Assembly (NCBI GenBank): GCA_021208135.1
Contig: JAJOKB010000025.1
Coordinates: 1 to 37,381 of the forward strand
Origin: Verrucomicrobiota bacterium
GTDB taxonomy: Bacteria > Verrucomicrobiota > Verrucomicrobiia > Opitutales > Oceanipulchritudinaceae
DNA length: 37,381 nt
Reading direction: 5' to 3'
In this document: in pieces, positions 30,410-37,381 of the stretch
Numbering within the stretch: the first letter of the stretch is position 1
How the letters are laid out: each line of letters starts with the position of its first letter
The notes under the pieces: generated by a model
The model's database searches: none
What the model was told of the DNA's origin: nothing
Seen by the model: the letters and a program-made list of their open reading frames with translations, nothing else
Translations under genes and position numbers: made by a program

Positions 30410-30573
30410 AGTCAGTAACGATTTTGATTATGCAGCTGCACGCAATACCTTTCTAGTCAGTTCTTTCCACCCCCAGCGACACGCCAATACCCAACATAGA
30501 CTACATCCCGAAAACAACCCACTTCAAAACAAATCTTATTGACGTTTGTAAACAGAAAGACTCCAATGGGCCT

Positions 30574-32109
30574 ATGCTTTCAACAGTTATATCAGCAACA
30601 TTACAGGGGATAGAGGCGATGCCGGTTTATGTGGAAGTCAACTCTGGAGAGTTTGGTGAGCCAAAGCCGGTATTGGTTGGACTGCCTACCGGAGCGGTGA
30701 AGGAGTCGATCGACCGGGTTTACTCAGCGATAGGAAACAGTGGTTACCGACCGCCGAGGATGAAAACGACTATCAATCTGGCGCCTGGTCATGTGCGCAA
30801 AGAAGGTCCGCTGTACGATCTGCCGATAGCGCTGGGCTTGCTGATGGCGACTGGGCAAGTGGGTGCAGGGGTGGCTGAAGGGTGTCTGATTGCAGGTGAA
30901 TTGAGTTTATCTGGGCGCACGGGAACGGTGCGCGGAGGGTTGGCGATGGCGATGTTGGCCGAGCGGATGGGGATCAAGCGCTTGCTATTACCACCGCAGA
31001 CAGCCCGTGAAGCTGCCTTGCTGCACACAGTAGATACTTATCCGGTTCACAGTTTGACTGAGGCCTGCGCCTTTCTTGAGGGGCGCGAAACCATTGCACC
31101 GCTGAAGCTGGATGTAGCCGGATTTTGTTCTGCCGAAGCCGAGGGATACACCATGGATTTTGCAGAAGTGAAGGGCCAGCATGCGCTGCGCAGAGCGGTG
31201 GAAGTAGCAGTCGCAGGGGCGCATAATTTATTGATAATCGGCCCCCCGGGTTCGGGAAAGTCAATGATATCAAAACGCATACCGACAATCATGCCAGAGC
31301 TAAGACGGGAGGAGTATTTGGAAATATTGCGCATATACTCGGCGGGCGGGAAAACCCTTGCAGAAGGTGATTTCCCCAAGACCCGACCCTTTCGCAGTCC
31401 GCACCATACGATATCTGATGTCGGCTTAATTGGTGGGGGAAGCATACCGGGTCCAGGCGAGATTTCATTGGCGCATCATGGAGTGTTGTTTTTAGACGAA
31501 CTGCCTGAATTCCGTCGCTCCACATTGGAGGTGTTACGCCAACCGCTCGAGGACAGCAAAGTGACCATTGCGCGGAGCGCCGGCACCATAACGCTGCCGG
31601 CATCCTTCATGTTGGTGGCTGCAATGAATCCATCACCCTGTGGATATCTTGACGAACCGGGACATGAGACCTTTGCGACGCCAACGCAGATACAACGCTA
31701 TCGCGCCAAAATAAGCGGTCCCCTGTTGGATCGAATGGATATTCATGTTGAGGCACCAGCCCTGACGCTCGAAGAATTGCGCACCACTGCCAACGGCGAA
31801 AGCTCAGCGTGCATGCGGGAACGGGTAGCTAGCGCTCGGGAAATACAGGCGGATCGCTATCAGGGGGAACCTTTCACTACAAACAGCAGAATGCATCCAG
31901 GGCATATCAAAAGGCATTGCACATTAACCACCAAGCAAGGGGATATCCTACAGACAGTGATGGAACAGCTAAAACTATCTGCACGCGCCTATGACCGCAT
32001 TTTAAAAGTTGCCAGAACGATTGCCGATTTGGCAGGGACTCAAGAGATTGCGGATAATCACTTGCTTGAAGCTATTCAATATCGATCATTGGACAGAAAG
32101 CCCTACTGA
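30574..32109 (+). CDS. comM: ComM/YifB family Mg-chelatase-like AAA+ ATPase
   Basis: 511 residues, the full family length. The N-terminal ChlI/LonC-like domain begins [20 protein letters not shown] and includes [12 protein letters not shown] and [20 protein letters not shown]. The AAA+ core has Walker [11 protein letters not shown], the family motif [17 protein letters not shown], Walker [14 protein letters not shown] and sensor 1 [14 protein letters not shown], which precedes the zinc-type insertion present in most homologues (here reduced). The C-terminal Mg_chelatase_C domain ends [12 protein letters not shown]. ComM is a hexameric branch-migration helicase that helps integrate DNA during natural transformation. 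The gene stands alone: divergent from the HAD gene, convergent with the histidine kinase across a 16-base gap. Confidence 0.94.
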   Translation: MLSTVISATLQGIEAMPVYVEVNSGEFGEPKPVLVGLPTGAVKESIDRVYSAIGNSGYRPPRMKTTINLAPGHVRKEGPLYDLPIALGLLMATGQVGAGVAEGCLIAGELSLSGRTGTVRGGLAMAMLAERMGIKRLLLPPQTAREAALLHTVDTYPVHSLTEACAFLEGRETIAPLKLDVAGFCSAEAEGYTMDFAEVKGQHALRRAVEVAVAGAHNLLIIGPPGSGKSMISKRIPTIMPELRREEYLEILRIYSAGGKTLAEGDFPKTRPFRSPHHTISDVGLIGGGSIPGPGEISLAHHGVLFLDELPEFRRSTLEVLRQPLEDSKVTIARSAGTITLPASFMLVAAMNPSPCGYLDEPGHETFATPTQIQRYRAKISGPLLDRMDIHVEAPALTLEELRTTANGESSACMRERVASAREIQADRYQGEPFTTNSRMHPGHIKRHCTLTTKQGDILQTVMEQLKLSARAYDRILKVARTIADLAGTQEIADNHLLEAIQYRSLDRKPY

Positions 32110-32125
32110 CTGACCAAAGTCGCCC

Positions 32126-34066
32126 TTAGCTTTTCAGGCAGGGCGGCGCAGGATCATCCTCCCAACGCAAGGGAAGCCGCACCTCAAAAGTCGATCCTTT
32201 GCCAGGAGTGCTGTCACAAGTGATCGAACCCTGCATCAAGGCGATCAGTTTGGCAACAATGGCCAATCCCAGTCCAGCCCCTTGGAACTTGCGTTTGGAG
32301 CTGCTATCAACCTGCACAAACGGTTGAAAAATAGCCTCCTTCTTATCCTCTTCAATACCTATTCCGGTATCCTCAATACGGGCAATCAAGATGGGTAGCG
32401 TGGTTGCCCCCAGATCGACTGAAGCGGTGAACACCACCCGCCCTGTTTTGGTGAACTTGGCGGCATTGTTGAGCAAATTGCTAAGAATCTGTCCCAAACG
32501 AACCCTATCAACCTGAAAGATCGCCTTACAAGAAGGATCAAAGTTGGAAACAAACTCCACCTTGTCACTGTCAAACAACAAGCTGGCATCGCGCGCAATA
32601 CTGTGAAGCAATTCCTCAATGATAACAGGAGCCCATTGCAAGGTAGCAGAACCGGCATTCAAACGGCTGAAATCCAGAATTCGATCGATCAACTCTAACA
32701 ATCGGTCACTGCTTTGAATAATCCTTTGCGTGTAGTCCAGGGTGACCTCTGGATCTGCCTTCTGTATGCGCAACAATTGAGCGTATCCCACGATAGCATT
32801 TAAGGGAGTCCTAATTTCATGGCTCATGACCGACAGAAAGTCTGATTTCGCGCGGGCAGCTTCTTCCGCCAGTAACTTTGCCTTTTCCAGTGCGACATTG
32901 GCCAATTCCAACTCCACAATTTTCGCATCCAGAATTTTGAATGAGTTTTGCAATTGAACCTGAAGCGAATCCAGTGCTCTGGCAACCAAACCAACCTCGT
33001 CATCCGCTTGCAGGGCTTTGGACGGCACTGGTTGGGGCGAGCGGGGATCCAGCGTACTCAGTTTGCCAGCCAAATCGGTCAATGGCCGAACAACATGGTT
33101 GAAGTACAACGCCGCAAATGCCAACCCGAGCGCTAACAGGAGCACTCCCATCATCCCTAGCGTGAGTCGCAATCGATTGATGGGTGCAAATAGTTCATCC
33201 AACGGTACCACGGCGGCAAATTGCAGAAAAAAGTCGGCCTGTGAGGGCGGTGTGAATCTTTCTGTTACCAACAACGCGTCTTCGCCTTGGTACTGGATGA
33301 TTGCACTTCCCTGGCGAATTCGCAGCAACCCGATCTCGTCATTCAATAATCCAGCAAACCAGTCCTCCGGCGCCTGGTCCCCAGCATCATATAAATTATG
33401 CGCCAACAACTGTCCGTCCTGATCAAACAGCATGTATCGATGATCGCGATAGCGTCGATCCAACATCAGTGACCAGGCTTTCACCGGAAGATCCAACGCC
33501 AGCAAACCGCTGATTTCACTAAACCGGTTGTAGATGGGTAAAAGAAAACGCATATTCGGCTCATTCACACCAGTATTTCCAGGCCTGAATACTTTCTGCA
33601 GTTGTGTCGGAAACTGCGTCATGGTGCCAAAAGGTTGTTGCGGTTCACGCAAGCTGCCTTCCCATATCGCGATCGTATTCGGGTCACCATTTTGACACCG
33701 AGCCGCCAAAACAGTGAAGGTATTGTCCAGCACGGCAACCCCGGAGAACAATGGGTGAGCACTTAAAAATGAATCCAGCCTGCGATCAATCGCGGCCAAA
33801 GTTCTACCCGTCTCACGGGTGAAAAACAAGTTGCGCACTTCAGGACTGTTGCTCAGCGCATGAAGTGCGATCATCGCCTGATAGGTTTCTCGCTCCATTT
33901 CATGTAATGCGGAATCAACCCACTCGCGGTACACAAATTTAGCACTTTGCAATAACTCCTGCCGTGCCGATGAAAGATAGATGTTAAACAATACGAAAAT
34001 GGGCAACCCCACGGCAAAGGCGGCACCGATTACCAAGCGCAAAAACAAGGAACGTCTCCTAATCAT
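32126..34066 (-). CDS. Membrane sensor histidine kinase with dCache-like periplasmic domain
   Basis: 646 residues from ATG 34066, which overlaps the end of the upstream gene by 8 bases (ATGATTAG). In order: a transmembrane helix (LRLVIGAAFAVGLPIFVLF); a periplasmic region of about 270 residues with dCache character (FSGVAVLDNTFTVLAAR, YMLFDQDGQLLAHN); a second helix (LTLGMMGVLLLALGLAFAAL); HAMP; a short coiled coil (VELELANVALEKAKLLAEEA); HisKA with the phospho-accepting His in FLSVMSHEIRTPLNAIVGY; and HATPase with N-box ILSNLLNNAAKF, G1 DTGIGI and G2 GAGLGLAI. There is no receiver domain and no response regulator next to it, so the partner lies elsewhere. The overlap with the solute-binding gene implies that the two work together. 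Confidence 0.9.
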   Translation of the reverse strand: MIRRRSLFLRLVIGAAFAVGLPIFVLFNIYLSSARQELLQSAKFVYREWVDSALHEMERETYQAMIALHALSNSPEVRNLFFTRETGRTLAAIDRRLDSFLSAHPLFSGVAVLDNTFTVLAARCQNGDPNTIAIWEGSLREPQQPFGTMTQFPTQLQKVFRPGNTGVNEPNMRFLLPIYNRFSEISGLLALDLPVKAWSLMLDRRYRDHRYMLFDQDGQLLAHNLYDAGDQAPEDWFAGLLNDEIGLLRIRQGSAIIQYQGEDALLVTERFTPPSQADFFLQFAAVVPLDELFAPINRLRLTLGMMGVLLLALGLAFAALYFNHVVRPLTDLAGKLSTLDPRSPQPVPSKALQADDEVGLVARALDSLQVQLQNSFKILDAKIVELELANVALEKAKLLAEEAARAKSDFLSVMSHEIRTPLNAIVGYAQLLRIQKADPEVTLDYTQRIIQSSDRLLELIDRILDFSRLNAGSATLQWAPVIIEELLHSIARDASLLFDSDKVEFVSNFDPSCKAIFQVDRVRLGQILSNLLNNAAKFTKTGRVVFTASVDLGATTLPILIARIEDTGIGIEEDKKEAIFQPFVQVDSSSKRKFQGAGLGLAIVAKLIALMQGSITCDSTPGKGSTFEVRLPLRWEDDPAPPCLKS

Positions 34067-35413
34067 AGTTACGGTTGTTTTGCTGCATCTCGTGCAGTTT
34101 GCGTGTCGCAAGGGTCACGGCTTCAGAGGGGCTGATTTCTCCGCGCAGCATATCGTGAAAAACGGTACCCAGCATCTCGGAAATAGCTTGCCAGTGAGGT
34201 GTGGAGGGGCGGACTCTGGGATCGAGATAACCCTTCTCCGCTGCGCTTTGCAATAGCTGTCCCAGCTCCGTCGATACCGGAGAATGGGAAAGCCCCTGCC
34301 GGGAATAGTCCATAGGCGCATCAATGCGCTGAATCCTGGATGGGTCCACAAGGCGAAATTGTCGTCGGCTTTGATTGCCCTCATCCATTCCAAACTGCGC
34401 TGTCTTTGGTCCGCCGGAAGGTTGGCAGGCAGTCCTATACTCCACTGCCCAACGGGTAGGCTGAGCTCAACACCGGGAGCCATCGGCGGGAAAGTATAGC
34501 CCACTTTTCCCTGAACTTCAGAAAGAGGATCCAATTCAACCATGGGGATTCTGGCAGTCCACCCATACACAAAAACAACATGTCCGCGGGCAAAGCGTTC
34601 GATGCGCTGATCCCAAGCCATGGTGAGAATGTCGGGAGGGGATACAGCGAGCAAATCGCGCAGAAAATGGGCGACCTCCAGGGCGACAGTCTGATCCAGC
34701 CGCAACAAACCAACCTCTGAGCCCAATGGTGCGCCAAAGGCCCCCAGCAAATGGGCTACAGTTTGCCCCAAAGCCTGGCCGCGATGCGCATTCCAGGCAA
34801 CTCCGTACAGTTGGCGTGATGGATCCTGCAAGGCATGGGCAGCCTCCAGCAGCGCTTGAGGTGTGGTTGGCACCTCAATATTGGCCGCAGACAGGATGTC
34901 GCGCCGATACCACAGCAGCTCAGTGTGCGGTTGAATGGGTAACCCAAATAACCGGTCTCCCACCCGGTTCAACTCCAGGCTGAAGGAACTGTAATCCGAA
35001 GGCGTCATGCCCAAGCGTTCCCAGTCATTGGTACCAATAGGACTAAGCGCACCTTCGGCAACTAACTGCGGCAACCATACCACATCAAAAGAAACCCAAT
35101 GATAGGCAGACTCACGATCCCGACTATCAGAGCGGATACGCGAATAGGTGGCGACATAAGGCATAATCGCCAATTCAAATGGTGGTGTGCCATTTTCGAT
35201 TAACCTCGACCGCATGCGCTGAAGAGCAAATGCGAAGGGATCTCCTACCGTCAAAATACGAACGGGACTCACCTCCAGGCCGGATTGCATGGAATTCGCA
35301 TTAAACCCTCTGTCAAAAGGCTTCTGATTGAGATAAATATACACCAAAAGAAGGGCAGCCACCACTAGAATCAACGCCAGCGGTTTGGCAATCAAATGCA
35401 AAATCGAACGCAT
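34059..35413 (-). CDS. Membrane-anchored extracellular solute-binding protein, sugar type (one frameshift)
   Basis: The start at ATG 35413 gives MRSILHLIAKPLALILVVAA, an N-terminal hydrophobic segment lacking a lipobox and any obvious cleavage site, so it is probably a membrane anchor. The rest matches family 1 solute-binding proteins of ABC importers: FDVVWLPQLVAEGALSPI, LFGLPIQPHTELLWYRRDIL, IPVGQWSIGLPANLP-like hinge residues and LEWMRAIKADDNFALW. The frame breaks between about 34260 and 34370. The end (WQAISEMLGTVFHDMLRGEI, ATRKLHEMQQ) is in another frame and stops at 34059. Corrected length is about 450 residues. No permease or ATPase gene is nearby, and the gene overlaps a histidine kinase gene, so a sensing rather than a transport role is likely (inference). 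Confidence 0.8.
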
Positions 35414-35445
35414 ATTGAGTGTTAAGCTAGGATTGAGAAATATGA

Positions 35446-35458
35446 AAAGCAATGCTTT
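35446..35458. repeat. Short inverted repeat upstream of the solute-binding protein gene
   Basis: AAAGCA-a-TGCTTT, a perfect 6-bp inverted repeat with one central base, 33-45 bases before the minus-strand start at 35413 in a 171-base divergent spacer. It could be an operator, but a 13-base palindrome in an AT-rich spacer may be chance. Confidence 0.2.
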
Positions 35459-35584
35459 CCGCCAACCGAAACTGCTGCCGAGACAAACTGTTCGATGTGT
35501 ACAGAGTGACACCTGAAACAGTGCCGGTTTTGGACCGCAAAATGAATACTTGTCCTGAAAGGCAGCACCTGTTTTGCTGAAACC

Positions 35585-36337
35585 TTGAGCATTTTACGTT
35601 GCGCAGTCGAAATGGATACTGAACCGAACGGCGATGTCATTGCATTGAGCCGGGCGGAGTCGCATCACCTCCTGAAGGTTCGCAGGGCCAACGAAAACGA
35701 TACTATCGAAGTCCTCAGAGGTGATGGCCACATCTGGCGCGGCACCTTGCTGGCCAAAACCTCAGGCATTGCCACAATTGGGATCACCGAACAGATTTAC
35801 CTCCGCAGGGGGGCTACTATGAGCTTACATTTGGCCTTGGCCATTCCCAAAGGCAAAACAATGGATAGCATCATTCATCGTGCCACGGAACTTGGTCTGT
35901 CCAGCATACGCCCCCTCTATACCGCTCATAGTGAAATTTCCCTACGCGGTGAAAAAGAAAGTTCAAAACTGGAAAAATGGCGCACAATCGCCATTGAAGC
36001 CATGAAACAATGTGGCAATCCCTGGTTGCCTGCAATCCTTCCACCTCAAAATTTGTCCGATTACATCAGGCAACAATCCTCCTCGTCAGGCCAACATTTG
36101 GTAGCAGCCCTCATCCCTGAGGCCAAGCCTTTAAGGGCAACTCTCGAACAGCTGTCAGACAAAGAGAACCTAATCCTGCTGGTAGGTCCCGAAGGAGACT
36201 TTTCCCCCGAAGAATACAAAGCCTTGATGGAGATGGGCGCCTTGCCTTTCTCTCTTGGCAAAATCATTTTAAGAGTAGAAACTGCAGTCATCTCCGCCAT
36301 AGGATACTTGAACGCGCACTACACCAGCCTCTCATGA
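35585..36337 (+). CDS. rsmE: 16S rRNA (uracil-1498-N3)-methyltransferase RsmE
   Basis: 250 residues from a TTG start at 35585; no ATG gives the full N-terminal PUA-like domain, whose LSRAESHHLLKVRRANENDT is the family signature. The SPOUT methyltransferase domain follows (LHLALAIPKGKTMDSIIHRA, ELGLSSIRPLYTAHSE, AIEAMKQCGNPWLP). The knot that binds S-adenosylmethionine is LLVGPEGDFSPEE with SLGKIILRVETAVISAIGYL. RsmE methylates U1498 of 16S rRNA in the assembled 30S subunit. The TGA overlaps the start of the following histidine kinase as ATGA, so the two are coupled. It is divergent from the solute-binding protein gene. Confidence 0.93.
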   Translation: MSILRCAVEMDTEPNGDVIALSRAESHHLLKVRRANENDTIEVLRGDGHIWRGTLLAKTSGIATIGITEQIYLRRGATMSLHLALAIPKGKTMDSIIHRATELGLSSIRPLYTAHSEISLRGEKESSKLEKWRTIAIEAMKQCGNPWLPAILPPQNLSDYIRQQSSSSGQHLVAALIPEAKPLRATLEQLSDKENLILLVGPEGDFSPEEYKALMEMGALPFSLGKIILRVETAVISAIGYLNAHYTSLS

Positions 36338-37381
36338 CCCAATCAACCGATGCAGTTCACCTACCAACGTTGGCATCAGCCTGCAAAGCATGCTCCCAAG
36401 CAAGTGTTTTGGTGGACAAAGATGGCAAATTAATTGAGTGTAACTCCCTCGCCAACTCCTTTTTCCTGCGGAATGTCAAGCGTTGGAAAGCCAAACCTCT
36501 GCTGGCACTGGTTGATTGCCACCACGCGGCAACACTGGAGCACCTCACCCAATTCGAAACACTCAAAATGCTCTTTGGGAAGGCCACCGCCAACTCCCCA
36601 ATGCGCGTTCGTTTGCAGCATCCCTCAGGCGAGTTTCATTGGTTCGACCTGCAATACAGTGCTACCGGAACTGAGGACAAAAATCCGGTTTATTTGATTT
36701 CCTTTTTTGAGGTCAACCGCTACGAGCGCATGGAACACGCTCTGCACAGCATCGAAAAGGCAGAAGCTATCAGCCTGTTGGCCGGTAGTCTGGCCCACGA
36801 TTTTAACAATCTGCTATCCTTGATCATTTCCTATGCGGATCTGATGCATAGCAACCTTGAAACACACAGCCCTTTGCGCAGATATGCCCAGTCCATTGGA
36901 AGCGCAGCACAAAAGGGAGCTGCGTTAATGAAAACTTTTGCCTCCATAAGCAGACAGGACAGCTTTACCGAATTAGTGGAACTGAACCTGCCTGACCTGG
37001 TCCAGGAAATGGAAAACTTGCTGGCTCGCGCCATCGGCAAACATATCAAAATTGTCAATCGCATCGACCTTAAGGAAGCCTGGGTTTTCGGTGACCCCAT
37101 GCAACTTGAACTGGCGTTGCTCAACTTGTTCATCAACGCCCGCGATGCTACTCAGGGGAAGGGACTGATCGAGTTGAATTTGTGCAGGAAAGAAATTCTG
37201 GAACCCCTCAAAGGCGTCCGGGTGTTTCCGGAGAATACATTGTCCTTTCAATTCAGGACAATGGAACCGGCATCGCGCCAGAAATCCAATCCCGCATCTT
37301 TGAACCATTTTTCACTACAAAAAGCAGCGGGAAAGGTTACCGGACATTGGGCGATCAACAGTCAATCCGGTTATGGAACGA
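36334..37381 (+). CDS. PAS-domain sensor histidine kinase, truncated by window end (frameshift near 37230)
   Basis: ATG 36334 overlaps the rsmE stop as ATGA. No transmembrane helix or signal is seen, so it is cytoplasmic. Residues 10-135 form a PAS-like domain ([20 protein letters not shown], then [19 protein letters not shown]). The dimerisation domain has the phospho-His in [17 protein letters not shown], the HDFNN type often found in PAS kinases, and the ATPase domain has N-box [14 protein letters not shown]. Near 37230 the frame shifts. [20 protein letters not shown] and [10 protein letters not shown] then appear in the next frame, after which the sequence becomes unreadable for the expected G2 box, perhaps through more indels at the edge. 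The 3' end and any receiver domain are outside the window. Confidence 0.85.
   Translation, partial: MTQSTDAVHLPTLASACKACSQASVLVDKDGKLIECNSLANSFFLRNVKRWKAKPLLALVDCHHAATLEHLTQFETLKMLFGKATANSPMRVRLQHPSGEFHWFDLQYSATGTEDKNPVYLISFFEVNRYERMEHALHSIEKAEAISLLAGSLAHDFNNLLSLIISYADLMHSNLETHSPLRRYAQSIGSAAQKGAALMKTFASISRQDSFTELVELNLPDLVQEMENLLARAIGKHIKIVNRIDLKEAWVFGDPMQLELALLNLFINARDATQGKGLIELNLCRKEILEPLKGVRVFPENTLSFQFRTMEPASRQKSNPASLNHFSLQKAAGKVTGHWAINSQSGYGT

Noticed and set aside
30431..30440. TGCAGCTGCA palindrome in the HAD/comM spacer as an operator
   Set aside because: A single 10-base palindrome without a second copy or a linked regulator is likely chance.
1..37381. tRNA, rRNA, CRISPR, insertion sequence or integration-site signals
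   Set aside because: No T-loop or cloverleaf pattern, no regularly spaced direct repeats, and no transposase or integrase motifs were seen on either strand.

Overview
The window looks like a chromosomal segment from a Gram-negative bacterium, most likely a verrucomicrobial (Opitutae-like) one. The inferred placement rests on dapL (LL-diaminopimelate aminotransferase), a large TonB-dependent receptor with no SusD partner beside a heparinase-type lyase, a bacterial GYF-domain membrane protein, many secreted proteins of unknown family, and weak or absent Shine-Dalgarno sequences. No rRNA, tRNA, CRISPR array, insertion sequence or phage gene was seen. Both ends cut through genes. The length, the cut ends and the error pattern would suit an environmental large-insert clone or contig, but that is a guess.

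The sequence carries many single-base indels. At least 16 reading-frame breaks fall in 12 of the 27 genes, and most sit in or beside a homopolymer run (for example A7 at 1247, T7 at 3891, A8 at 13123, A7 at 15800, T7 at 22754, A7 at 23556, T6 at 26013). Protein similarity carries straight across each break, so I annotate each as one gene and read the breaks as probable sequencing errors rather than decay. Correcting them recovers a nitrate-binding-type gene at the left edge, the true N-termini of GltD and of a proline-tailed membrane protein, and a normal trpB/yicC junction in place of an apparent fusion.

Layout. 1-1482: NrtA/NasS-like protein and a divergent LysR regulator. 1487-8392 (minus): gltB-gltD and a methyltransferase, for glutamate synthesis. 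8450-9740: yceH and a lipocalin lipoprotein. 9893-14312 (minus): a lipoprotein, a large membrane-anchored protein with a poly-proline tail, and a GYF-domain multi-pass protein. 14614-17788 (plus): trpB, yicC and a DUF481 outer-membrane protein. 17795-21710 (minus): an exported protein, dapL, a LolA-like protein and an AsmA/YdbH-like protein. 21788-26684 (plus): acyl-CoA synthetase, BASS-family transporter and heparinase II/III-type lyase. 26681-30409 (minus): TonB-dependent receptor and HAD phosphatase. 30574-32109 (plus): comM. 32126-35413 (minus): membrane-anchored solute-binding protein and dCache histidine kinase. 35585-37381 (plus): rsmE and a PAS histidine kinase cut by the right edge.

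The most novel-looking unit is the pair at 10738-14312. A GYF domain, a fold known in eukaryotes for binding proline-rich peptides, is encoded 4 bases upstream of a membrane protein whose N-terminal tail has 15 prolines in 19 residues. This suggests a dedicated envelope complex held together by GYF/poly-proline contact. The second candidate is the solute-binding protein and histidine kinase that overlap by 8 bases with no transporter genes nearby, which suggests a periplasmic sensing pair.
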